Assembly (NCBI GenBank): GCA_002104985.1
Contig: MCGO01000337.1
Location: 1 to 30,791, forward strand
Direction of reading: 5' to 3'
Source of the DNA: Rhizoclosmatium globosum
Taxonomy: Eukaryota; Chytridiomycota; Chytridiomycetes; Chytridiales; Chytriomycetaceae
DNA length: 30,791 bases
Shown: positions 9,652 through 18,981 of the stretch, in pieces
How the letters are laid out: the number at the start of each line of letters is the position of its first letter
Position numbering within the stretch: the first letter of the stretch is position 1
Translations under genes and position numbers: made by a program
Notes under the pieces: model-generated
Told to the model about the DNA's origin: nothing
The model's database searches: none
The model's input: only the letters and a program-made list of their open reading frames with translations

Positions 9652-11231
9652 CTTCTTTGCACTCTCCAGGATGTTCAAAAGAAGGATTTGCCATCAAAGA
9701 GCTGTGCGACACATCTATCGTATGTCTTGTCATACCATCGGCAAGGTGATTGGCTTTAACAGCAGCAGGAACGTCAACAACGGCCACATTAGAAAATGAA
9801 GATGGGTTCCTTCCCCTGGACGTGCTTGTTCCATACTATATTGATGGGTTCGTGTTGCCTCTGTTTGACAAGTTTTTGTGTTAAACTTTACACCCAGCAG
9901 AGGTTAATCGCTCGCAATTCAAGGAAAATCAGATACAGAACGACAGAAGAAGCGCATACTGCTTTGATGTAGTCGAGAGCTATTCAGGCTATTCACCTGG
10001 CATTCGAAACTCAATGCTCTCTGAGTCAAGATCGTTTTTGAACTGCCTGTTAGCATCCAGCCCATTCTTATGGTCTACACATTACTCGCTAATTCTTGCG
10101 CCCATCAGCTCTAAGACTGTCGCGACCATTCCCTCAATAGTAGCACTCCAACATACCAGTGTCTTTCACTCAACTTACCGTTCTTCAGCTGTTTACGGCG
10201 CTCAATTTTTGAGTACACATTGGGAGTCGTTGTATCGCCTTCGTCTACTGTAACAAGGGGCTTTAGTTCAGTTTTGTCAGGTTGAAGTGGGCGATTGACT
10301 TCAACAAGTCTCGCAAGCACAAGAGATTTAGTATGGGAATGAAAGAAGGGACTCTATAAATTGAAGATTGCTGTAATCTGGTTGCTTAGGCTGTGGCATG
10401 TACGTGAAGTCTTCAGTTTTTCTTACTCTTAACAATTTCATTAACGCACAGATCCCAGTTGGGCTCCGACTGATACTATATAAACGCAGACTTGTTTCTA
10501 TTTTGCCATACTGGATCTGATTCATTCCCGCTAGGAATGGGGGAAAGGAGGAGGGGAATGATCGTTGTGTGGGCCGTTAGCCGTAGCCTACCATATTCAC
10601 AAAGCTCCATTTGATTGAAGGTATTTGTATTGTTTCGGGCGATGAACAAGCCGGCTGAGAGATGCTGGACTGGTTGGACTGTTTCCCTTGGTTCAGCAAC
10701 TGAAGTTACTTGTGTAACAGTCCCTTCAATAACGCGAACAGGATCTATAAAGGATTCATTTGAAGGTGTATCCATGTAAGCAAACTGATGATGTCTGAAG
10801 ACCGATTTTTCTGGAGAGAATTGAAGGATAGTGAAGTGTCTGGAAGTCACGAACGAACTTCTCGCAGAATAATTTCGAGGAATCAGAGTACTTGCGAGAG
10901 AATCGATGAAGCTCTGCTGGCAGTAAAATGGACCTCTAGGGCCGGCAAGTTGAGTTTGATTTGAATCTCCTAAAGCTCTATTTCTCCATTAATCATATAC
11001 CACAGTGATCAACGTAATATAACTCACCAATACTGGAAATTTTAAATGCCTGTCTATTCAAACGGTTGGTGGCCCTCTTGATCATAGTCTTGACCTGGGC
11101 ATTGAAGTTAAAGAACCTGATGCGTGCAACTTGACTATTGCCTTGTAAGCTCGCCGACTCACAATAATTTGATGCAGTTTCTTCTCTGTGTGAATGCGAG
11201 CCGATCTGGCGTATATTGAGGACCTTGACGT
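9652..11231 (-). CDS. Seven-exon partial gene, unknown function
   Basis: Exons 11163-11231, 11028-11116, 10592-10969, 10427-10530, 10179-10353, 9997-10046 and 9652-9835 join in one frame without a stop (about 349 codons). Donors are mostly GTGAGT or GTAAG-type; acceptors end TTAG, CAG or TAG. The phase agrees at every junction, which is the main support. Segments along the product: a basic helical part (TQRRNCIKLLFFNFNAQVKT, MIKRATNRLNRQAFKISSIG), a mixed part (FYCQQSFIDSLASTLIPRNY; FAYMDTPSNESFIDPVRVIE), a short LARLVEVNRPLQPDKTELK region, then a Ser/Asn-rich part (GTSTSRGRNPSSFSNVAVVD). I recognise no domain. The last exon ends in phase 1, as the mini-exons further left require, so one transcript may run on to about 3681. 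The 33-nt intron at 11232-11264 is unusually short and the true 5' end is not found. Confidence 0.5.
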
Positions 11232-11651
11232 CTAAGTGAGCCCCAGATTCTAGCTTTACCTCACATAGTGTCTCTTATATATGTGACAATCAGTGAGATC
11301 TATATTGTAGTAGTTTCTCATGGTCTATGTGCTTAAGTTCATGAATTCCAAGTAGCTTGATCTTGTTGATGACATGCTGTACACGACAAACTTCAAGTCC
11401 AGCATCCACTTGCAAACAGGACAATCTGCGATGATTTGAATTTTGCTAGATTCTACAAGATTGAACTCGATCTTGTTTTACGATTGGTCTCAGTCATACT
11501 TCCTTGTGTTTGGCCGGCATCTTCTTTCACCATTCAACATTACGCTTAATTATCACGGCTCCGTAACTCAATAAGTTGCTATTCTTTGTCGTCGTTGTCT
11601 GTCCACTTTCTCCCGCTCGTTTTGGCTCACTGTTATGAAGAACCAACTCAC

Positions 11652-11920
11652 TTCAATGTATCTTTTGCTGAAGAAGAGAACCGAATGAGTATTGTGCAGA
11701 GAAATGGCCGAGAACCACTTGAGTCGGCGTTTGGAAACGATTTCCGCAATCTCGCTTATATCGAACGTGTCTCCTTCATCATGCCAGGCATCTTATCACT
11801 TGGCTCAATCTAAAACGCACCTTATATTCTTTTCGTCTTTTTGGAATATTTTGATTATGGTTGAGTATTGCAGGGTTGTTTAGTCGGTTTGTGCACTCGA
11901 TGTCTCTATTTCGTACTTAG
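11652..11920 (-). CDS. Probable upstream exon(s) of the minus-strand gene
   Basis: A block open from 11920 reads VRNRDIECTNRLNNPAILNH and continues through KRRKEYKVRFRLSQVIR. Near 11795 the frame changes to AWHDEGDTFDISEIAEIV and RRLKWFSAISLHNTHSVLFF, ending at a GTGAGT donor at 11651. The composition is that of a folded protein, unlike the Ser/Thr-rich exons to the left. An in-frame TAA precedes 11920, with coding-like sequence beyond it. It could be the 5' part of the gene at 9652-11231, or a decayed element. Family not recognised. Confidence 0.33.
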
Positions 11921-11965
11921 TTATGCTCACGATATTCAAAGCTGAACTTTGAGCTTCGGGTTTCG

Positions 11966-12810
11966 TCAAAAGAGTGCCAGTCATATGGGCGGCGGATGGG
12001 TCAAAATGTGTATCAAAAATTCGAGGTGAATCAAAAATTCCAAATGAAACTTTTCTGATTCCACTTGTTCAGTGTTCGCGTTCGACATCAGAAATCGAAA
12101 CATGAATGAAACATGTTAAATGTCCCACTCGTAAATAGTCTTGCTTGCCTGCATAGGGTTCTGCTAGCAATAGGCTTGGGATTTAGACCTTAACCGCAAG
12201 ATCCAAAGGAGAGGTTAATGACTGTGACACTATTGTTTTGACTTGAGTTCTTTGGTTTCTACATTAACCACGCAGACCAATTGACTGCCAGATTGGTGAT
12301 AAGGGTAAATAAAAGAGTTTATTGCGTTCAATTAATCGGCGGCAGCGCCTGCAGTAAGCCCCCAAGCTGACGATAGTACAGCTAACTCAGCAACACCAGA
12401 GCTTTATCATCGCCCCTTTGTGTCTTATCTCCAAAGCTATCTATAAACCCTGTTGTAACTCATTTGTATTATAGGTTTATTAATAATAATCTGATGACTG
12501 AGAACAAGTGGAATATTTTTGTGCTCATGTGAAACTAATTTTTGCTAGTGCGGAATTTGATAAACCGAACCGGGACTATCGAAATACAAAGATAAACCGA
12601 CTATTGGATAAACGAAACCTGATTTTTACTCGAATGTGTACTTTTTGACCCTTCCGCCACTGATACAGTCAAAGGGACAACCATTTTGGGAAAACTTTGG
12701 GAACACTTTGTCCCAAAATGATCGAAATAACACAATTTTATTCTTTATTTGGTTTCATTCTTCTGGGTTTATTAAATTGGATAGTTCACTAACGAATCAT
12801 AATACCAAAA
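11966..12810. other. Non-coding stretch with short repeats
   Basis: I see no gene in either strand. It contains a direct repeat TCAAAAATTC near 12012-12043, three copies of GATAAAC(C)GA at 12559, 12591 and 12607, and the inverted repeat at 12682-12720. It separates two minus-strand units and probably holds the promoter of the left one and the 3' region of the acyltransferase gene. Confidence 0.5.
12682..12720. repeat. Perfect 10-bp inverted repeat around a GGGAACACTTTG motif
   Basis: CATTTTGGGA at 12682-12691 is the exact reverse complement of TCCCAAAATG at 12711-12720, with a 19-bp spacer. The spacer and right arm contain ACTTTGGGAACACTTTGTCCC, which also ends the triplicated motif at 7082-7114 in the same orientation. 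It may be the trace of a small mobile element or a protein-binding site. No target-site duplication is evident. Confidence 0.5.
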
Positions 12811-14136
12811 TCAAGACCATGACCGACGCGTTCTCAACTTGTCCAAAATAAACAAATCACTCAAGGTCTTCGTTCGTGAAAGATGGAGAATAGCGAGCTC
12901 GTTCTTGTTGGGTCTGAAAATAACAGCCATTTCACTGGGAAGTGGGTTTAGGAAGATTGGTAAATGAAGAGAGGGTGTCAGTCCTTTGGAAGTTGTAAGT
13001 CATGATGGAAACTAGACCAATTCGTAATTACGGCATAGGACCCTCTGCAAAGTAAAAAGAGTGGTTGGTATTTGAATGAAAACTTTTAAAGGAGCTTACT
13101 TTATGGTGTCATTGGAGGAAGGAAATTGGCTCTGAGGTACACCTTTCTGTGGGTTCAGAATTTGTTGCCGCACTTCATATGGTCCTGCTGGAGTCACCGT
13201 TGTTTCAATCCAATAGTTTCCTGCATGTTTATCCAAAGGTCCATCGGTTCCCCTTTTACCGCGAAAGTTGATGGGGACAAATGCCCAATCACAGTTACAG
13301 TCTTTCATCAGCGTCGACACAATAATATCATTTGAGCTAACCCATTCGGTATCACTTGTATATGAGTTTTTGATGCCTTCAAGTACTGCAGAGTTAACTT
13401 TGTGGATCTTTCCTTCAAATGGAACGACTGCGGTGTTTGAAAGGTACTTGAAAGCCGGCATGGCAACTCGCGGCAACCATTGATAATAAGCTTTTCCAAG
13501 TACTTCTTGGACAGTAGAATTGAAGCTAACAACACGTTCCGGAACTAGGGCCCGTATCCCAAATTCCGAGTCCCTCACATCCAACATTTTCATCAACTGG
13601 TAGAATGTATGACCATCGCCGACCATATGAGCAAGTGATACAACAAGAGCTTTTCCATTCACAACCATGACACGAAACAAATGACCATCGGTTTTGTTTG
13701 TGTTCATGGCGCCAATCTTCACCAAATGCGGCTTGATGAGTTGAACGAGTTGAGCATATGCAGTGCTCTTGACAAATCCATCAACAGACAGCATTTCCAC
13801 CTGGGTGTAAGCAAAATCCTCAGGTACAGGTGAATCATACTGGAGGTGAATATCTCCTCCGACTCCGTTGGTTACAAGCCTGCCTGTGAGCCATGGATTC
13901 GACTCAAGGATAAGTTGGACTCGTTCCAGAATAAACTCGATTGGAATGGGTTTGTCAAAGAACGAGATGGTTGAAACTGTCGGATACAACAAAGGTCCTT
14001 TGGATCGCTCTTCTTTGAGGAAGTGGAGAATGTGGGTTCTTGTACTGGCAGGCATTGTGTTTTTGAATGTTTTGTTACTTTTGGAGAGCCCTACCGACTG
14101 TGGCTTCATTTTGAACAGGAAGGAATCGTGGGCCAA
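12811..14136 (-). CDS. HxxxDG acyltransferase-like protein (condensation/CAT superfamily), frame-broken near the 3' end
   Basis: Probable acyl-transfer enzyme of the chloramphenicol acetyltransferase/BAHD/condensation fold. Exon 1 is 13100-14136; a 55-nt intron (13045-13099, GTAAGC..TTGCAG, phase-consistent) leads to exon 2 at 13044. The catalytic motif HMVGDG is at residues 170-175 (His170, Asp174), inside VVSLAHMVGDGHTFYQLMK, in the usual place at the end of the first half. The second half carries SSNDIIVSTLMK, FVPINFRGKRG and HAGNYW. Exon 2 reads YAVITNWSSFHHDLQLPKD then a stop at 12978. One base removed near 12985 explains why the next frame reads PLPSEMAVIFRPNKNELAIL and HLSRTKTLSDL, a plausible family C terminus, to a stop at 12811. 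The BAHD DFGWG motif is absent; acyl donor and acceptor cannot be assigned. It is divergent from the trehalose gene. Confidence 0.65.
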
Positions 14137-14316
14137 GGCAACTTGTGTCTCGTTTCATGTGATCGTGGGGTGTGATTTTAGTTTGCCGCCAGCCACCATT
14201 TGGTTCTTGACAGTTAATTAGTAATATAACCAATGATACGCGATATCGTCTAAATCAGTTTATTGGTTCTTGATTGAGCGAAAGTGGCGGTTGCCGATAA
14301 ACAATCAACAAAACAA
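14137..14316. promoter_or_regulatory. Divergent promoter between acyltransferase and trehalose genes
   Basis: 180 bp separate the two start codons. CCAAT boxes lie at 14230-14234 (+) and 14262-14266 (as ATTGG, so on the - strand), with the palindrome CGATATCG between them. The layout would allow shared control; no stress-response element (AGGGG/CCCCT) is seen. Confidence 0.4.
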
Positions 14317-16768
14317 ATGCCGTCAACGCAACCACCAAAACTGATTGCATCGACGCATCATCTTCCAATCGAAGTCGACTCAAAAGGAACAATCTCACAG
14401 AGGAAAGGCCACTCAGCCCTGTACTCAGCGCTCAAGTCTGTTGCTGCAAATGAGACAGTTGCGCATGTTGGGCTCTTTGATGCACCGAATCTGAAGGAGA
14501 AACTGGATGAATCGCTTATTGCTGTCAAAGTAGATCCTGAAACTGCGAAGGGTCACTACGAGGGCTATTGTAAAGGAGGTGGGCCTTCCTTCATCCTTAT
14601 CCTATACACTCAATAACTCTCTTACTCTGAAATAGTCTTATGGCCACTTTGTCATTACGTGCTTTGGGACAGTGCCGTGGATGGTATCACAGAAACAAAA
14701 CACTGGCTCGACTATGTCGCTGTTAATAGGGCTTTCGCTGATGTTATTATCGGTCTTTACAATCCAGGAGACACTAGTGAGTCGTTTTTGAAACTTTGAT
14801 TGATGTACTGATAGTTGTGAAAGTATGGATTCATGACTATCATCTCCTCCTCGTACCGTCCATGCTCCGTTCGGCACTACCGCAATCTGCCACCATTGGT
14901 CTCTTTCTTCATACACCGTTTCCGTCAAGTGAAATCTTTCGATGTCTCCCCAGTAAGTTTGTTTCGACTGTCATACGAGAAACTCAACGTCAAAAAGGAC
15001 GCCAGGAAATCATTCAAGGCATGCTTGGTGCAAATATGATTGGATTTCAAACCTATTCGTATGCGCGCCACTTTATTTCCTCTTGTTCACGGGTCCTTGG
15101 TCTCGAATCATCTCCAAAAGGTGTCGACTATAAAGGATTCCAAGTCGCGATTGAAATCTTTCCAATCGGAATTGATGTGGAACGTGTAAACCTTAAGCGT
15201 GGGTCGGTGGTAGTTAAGGAGAAAATCAAGCGGTTGAAGGAATTGTATGCAGGAAAACGAATCGTGATTGGGAGAGATAAGGTCGACCATATCAAGGGCG
15301 TTTTGCATAAGTTGTTGGCATTTGAGAGGTTTTTGGTTTTATATCCAGAGTGGAGGAATAAGGTTGGTTCAATCATTTAATTCGCGGTTTCTGATTCCTA
15401 CCACTTAAAACGCAGGTTGTCCTCATTCAAGTCACGACGCCCCCGCAACGAGAGGCATTCAAGGTGGAGACAAAAGTCAACGAGCTTGTTTCGCGTATTA
15501 ATGGAACGTTTGGATCGTTGGAGTCGGTGCCAGTACACCACTATCACCATCACTTGGATCCTGATGATTATTTTGCTCTGTTAGGAGTAGCAGACGTTGG
15601 TCTCATCACGAGTGTCCGGGACGGAATGAATACAACAAGTCATGAGTTTGTTGTTTGTCAGACTGATACAAACCAAGGCGCTTTGATCCTCAGTGAATTC
15701 GCTGGAACTGCAGGCAGTTTGGGAGGCGCTATGCTTGTCAACCCATGGGATTACTCGGGTGTCGCTCACGTTCTCAACGAAGCCCTGACCCAACCATATG
15801 ACGAAAAACTCAACCGCCACCAACAACTATCCTCCTACATCCACCTCCGCACTGCAAAACACTGGGCAAAGTCATTTCTCAAAGAACTTCGAAACTGGGC
15901 ACGTATTCCTGATCAAATGAATCCAACGCCGTACCTTGACTTCAGTCTCGCCCATGCACGCTTCAATTCTGCTAAAAAGCGCATGTTCCTTTTTGATTAT
16001 GACGGAACATTGACACCAATTGTGAAAATCCCCTCGGCAGCCCATCCACCGCCCGATATGCTCAAATCTCTCGAAATCTTGTGCGCAGATCCCCGAAACT
16101 GTGTGTTTGTAATTTCAGGACGCGACCAAGCACCTCTTGACAAGTGGTTGGGTCATATCCCTGGCCTCGGCATGTCCGCTGAACACGGCTGTTTCATCAA
16201 ATACCCACACGAAGATGGATGGCACAACTTGACAGAACAAATGGATTTATCATGGAAGACTGAAGTAACTGAAATCTTTTCATATTTCACGGAACGGACG
16301 CAAGGGTCTTTCATTGAGCACAAAAAGTCATCGATTACCTGGCATTACCGTCTCGCCGATCCAGATTATGGAATCTTTCAGGCTAAAGAGTGTCAGAACC
16401 ATCTTTCCCATGCGATTCTCTCGAAACTGCCGGTTGAAGTGTTGATTGGGAAGAAGAATATCGAAGTGAGGCCCCTCAGCATCAACAAAGGTGAAATTGT
16501 CAAAGGTCTTGTACGTAGCGAACCGGGAGTCGAGTTTGTCCTCTGTGCAGGAGATGACAAGACCGATGAAGATATGTTTCGGGCACTGGGTGATGGAACT
16601 GAGATTGGAGTCGATGGTGGAGTCTTTACGGTAGCGATTGGGAGTGCAACCAAGAAGACCAAAGCTGGATGGCATGTTGTTACTCCTGAGGAGTTGATTG
16701 ATTTGTTGGGGATTTTGGCAGGAACTAAAGCTGAGTCAAGTCCTGCGAGTGTAATCAAGAGCCTGTGA
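14317..16768 (+). CDS. TPS2: Trehalose-6-phosphate phosphatase with GT20 synthase-like domain (Tps2 type)
   Basis: Removes phosphate from trehalose 6-phosphate, the second step of cytosolic trehalose synthesis, a fungal stress and reserve pathway. Five exons: 14317-14578, 14636-14776, 14815-14952, 14998-15362 and 15416-16768. Introns of 57, 38, 45 and 53 nt give an uninterrupted 752-residue frame. GT20 domain, about residues 20-470: RKGHSALYSALKS, VLWPLCHYV, WIHDYHLLLVPSML (Asp near 142), GLFLHTPFPSSEIFRCLP, SVRDGMNTTSHEFVV. The synthase Arg of the RLDxxKG motif is Lys here (GRDKVDHIKG, Lys near 275), as I recall for Tps2 proteins, so synthase activity is doubtful. TPP domain of the HAD superfamily: LFDYDGTLTP (Asp496 and Asp498), VISGRD, SAEHGCF and GDDKTDED (682-688), all intact. 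The 45-nt third intron is in-frame and stop-free, but its removal restores the conserved CLP-RRQEII junction. A bifunctional TPS/TPP cannot be excluded. Confidence 0.9.
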
Positions 16769-16807
16769 GAACAAAATCAGTATGTAAAGCGGAATTGCTA
16801 GTTTGCG

Positions 16808-16813
16808 AATAAA
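16808..16813 (+). terminator. Poly(A) signal AATAAA after the trehalose gene
   Basis: AATAAA occurs 40 nt after the stop at 16768 and 55 nt before the next start, so the transcript end and the next gene's 5' region nearly abut. Confidence 0.45.
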
Positions 16814-16867
16814 ACTTAAGCCTTGCATTCATTATTCTGAAAACGAAACAAACTTGCCCACATTCCA

Positions 16868-18850
16868 ATGGAACGAGATCCAACTCTTGTGTGGCAGCTG
16901 GTACTCCCAGCCATCAACTACATCAGCGACATTGCTCGTCTCTCTCAAACCTGCCAATCTCTTCACGCGATTTGTGCGAGAGAGATGCGCTTTAGTACTG
17001 CACTCTTTGAGACAATAGACCAAGATCTGATGAATTTAAAGGACAAAGGACCTATCGGATGGGCTCAAACAGACAATGGAACAACATGGTTCTCATATCT
17101 AAGCCACGTTCAAATAGCCATCACTGCTGCAAATGAAACCCACAAACTACACGCTTCAGCCTCCATCCCGTTCCTCAAACTATGCCGCTACACTCTCTTC
17201 ACCCACACACTACTTAGACATGAACATCGCGTAATCAGCCAGATGATGAGTGTGATGATTCGTCTTCCATCCAATGTCCCTGAACTATCAGGAGGACTGC
17301 TGTTCATGGACTGTCACACAAATGGTGGATATTCAACGCACGTTACATGTTACATTCCGCGGTCGAAGATGGCGGGGACTCCAACAGATGATTTGGCTTA
17401 TGGTGCTGACGTTCCATTTGATCCATGCCAACGTGCTCTGCAAACTCTATTCCGCAGCTGTCCTCTCTTGTATAATAATTTTACCACGGACAAGCAAATG
17501 GTTGTCAATGTGTTCACGACTGGGAACGGCGTTGAGCGCCAATTCGCATCAGTATTTGAGTCCTTGATTGCGAACTACAACGATAACCGTTCGTTCACTA
17601 TGACTGATCTGCTTTCAAATTTGTTCAAAGGGATTAATTTCGGCCATACATATACGGTGAGCATTCCTCCTAAATCATGGCGTCCTCTATTCTATCCATC
17701 GGTTTCATTCTTATACGAGCATCCACTCTCAAAACTCGCCTTTCTGAATCGCTTTGATTTGGCTGAAAGGCTTGAACAGCGAGTCAAGTCCCTGATGAAA
17801 ATACCGATATTCTTGGCTTTATTTGATTCGGCGTTTTCTTGGGATCCGGAAGAGAGTGACTGTAATTCTGAAATGTCTGAAGACTACGAATTCTTGACTG
17901 ATGACGAAGAAGATAATCTGTTGGAGGAAGTCAGTGATTTTATGCCGTTGGAACGATTACAAACAGATTTTGCGATGTTGGCAGGACAAGGATCTATGCG
18001 CGACAGAGAAGGACATGAGCTCCGACAAGCCATGATATCGATACGATCTGGGATTCCAGAAGCTACATGGGATCCTGTTCGAGAATTGAATGAAGGCATT
18101 GTTGACGAAGGATACCACCAGTTCCATATGACATCCTTTGAACCTGCTTATGAAGAAACGAGTGAAGACGATGGCATGGATTTGGAATTAAGTTCTCCAG
18201 ATGAGAAACCCGTTTTCCAGTTCACTCCGGAACTTGCATTGACGATGTTCAAGAATATGACATCAAAATCCACTAGAGACTCCTCCTATTTCTCGGCCGA
18301 CGTTATATTTAAATCGAAAGATCAAAAATGGCGTTTCAATTTGGTCTTGGAGGACCCAATTCTTTATGATCGATTCACAAACGCGAAACCAAAGTTGAAC
18401 ATCGAATTGCAATCCCCCGCAAAAACTTCTGAATTAACCAGTACCAACGTTGTAGACTCGGCAGTGTTGTTGGAGTTATTTGAAGCTTTTGGTTCGTCAG
18501 TTGATCCATTTGAACCTGCCAAAGTCAATACTCAGCTGAAACAATTCCTCGTTCTCTGTGCAAAAACAGTCTGGCTTTCAGAATATAACGACTTTATATA
18601 TGCGATTGATAAACGTGGATCCAGTTTCGAAAAGTCAGTTGGACACCGCGAGTTATTGCTTCGCGAGGACGTTGGATTCGATGGGTACGAGTGTTTTGAT
18701 TCTAATTTTATCAATGTGGATCGGGATAGGATGTTCGATCAAATGGAAGAGCTTGTGGATGCAGTTCAGATAGAATGGCCACCTCAAAGTCAAACTTGGA
18801 GTATGAAGTCGACAGAGTATGAATATCCTGAGAAGGCTGAATGGAATTAG
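16868..18850 (+). CDS. F-box-like N-terminal protein, copy 1 (intact)
   Basis: Single-exon 660-residue protein. The N-terminal 45 residues (LVWQLVLPAINYISDIARLS, then QTCQSLHAIC) have the LP..I..I.D...LS.TC..L spacing of an F-box, which would bind Skp1 in an SCF ubiquitin ligase. This call rests on pattern only. There is no recognisable substrate-binding repeat after it. An acidic stretch (EMSEDYEFLTDDEEDNLLEE) lies near residues 335-355, and a second acidic segment near 430-450. The remaining regions look globular and are shared with the neighbour at 18982. The start is chosen because the paralogue begins at the same place. It follows the trehalose gene by 99 bp, with a poly(A) signal 15 nt after its stop. 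Probably a lineage-specific family; function unknown. Confidence 0.7.
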   Translation: MERDPTLVWQLVLPAINYISDIARLSQTCQSLHAICAREMRFSTALFETIDQDLMNLKDKGPIGWAQTDNGTTWFSYLSHVQIAITAANETHKLHASASIPFLKLCRYTLFTHTLLRHEHRVISQMMSVMIRLPSNVPELSGGLLFMDCHTNGGYSTHVTCYIPRSKMAGTPTDDLAYGADVPFDPCQRALQTLFRSCPLLYNNFTTDKQMVVNVFTTGNGVERQFASVFESLIANYNDNRSFTMTDLLSNLFKGINFGHTYTVSIPPKSWRPLFYPSVSFLYEHPLSKLAFLNRFDLAERLEQRVKSLMKIPIFLALFDSAFSWDPEESDCNSEMSEDYEFLTDDEEDNLLEEVSDFMPLERLQTDFAMLAGQGSMRDREGHELRQAMISIRSGIPEATWDPVRELNEGIVDEGYHQFHMTSFEPAYEETSEDDGMDLELSSPDEKPVFQFTPELALTMFKNMTSKSTRDSSYFSADVIFKSKDQKWRFNLVLEDPILYDRFTNAKPKLNIELQSPAKTSELTSTNVVDSAVLLELFEAFGSSVDPFEPAKVNTQLKQFLVLCAKTVWLSEYNDFIYAIDKRGSSFEKSVGHRELLLREDVGFDGYECFDSNFINVDRDRMFDQMEELVDAVQIEWPPQSQTWSMKSTEYEYPEKAEWN

Positions 18851-18864
18851 GGTTTCAATGTCTC

Positions 18865-18870
18865 AATAAA
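18865..18870 (+). terminator. Poly(A) signal AATAAA after F-box-like copy 1
   Basis: AATAAA begins 15 nt after the stop at 18850; the same short spacing is seen after the coiled-coil gene. Confidence 0.5.
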
Positions 18871-18981
18871 GTCGTCCACTTTCTGTTGCACCTCAGCTTG
18901 TACTTAGACGAGCATTAATTTCTGAGAAGACTGCTGGCGCTTTGCTGATACGTTTCGTAAATAGTATTTAAATTCACCCAA

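Noticed and set aside
9435..9759. Plus-strand frame of 104 codons
   Set aside because: It overlaps the phase-supported minus-strand exon at 9652-9835 and shows no splice signals or domain.
11163..11300. Alternative reading RHYV + EVKLESGAHLDVKV with one restored base
   Set aside because: It looks plausible as protein, but splicing at 11232-11264 gives frame agreement with the downstream exons without any correction; kept only as an alternative.
15108..16758. Minus-strand frames across the trehalose gene
   Set aside because: Shadows of a strongly conserved plus-strand enzyme.
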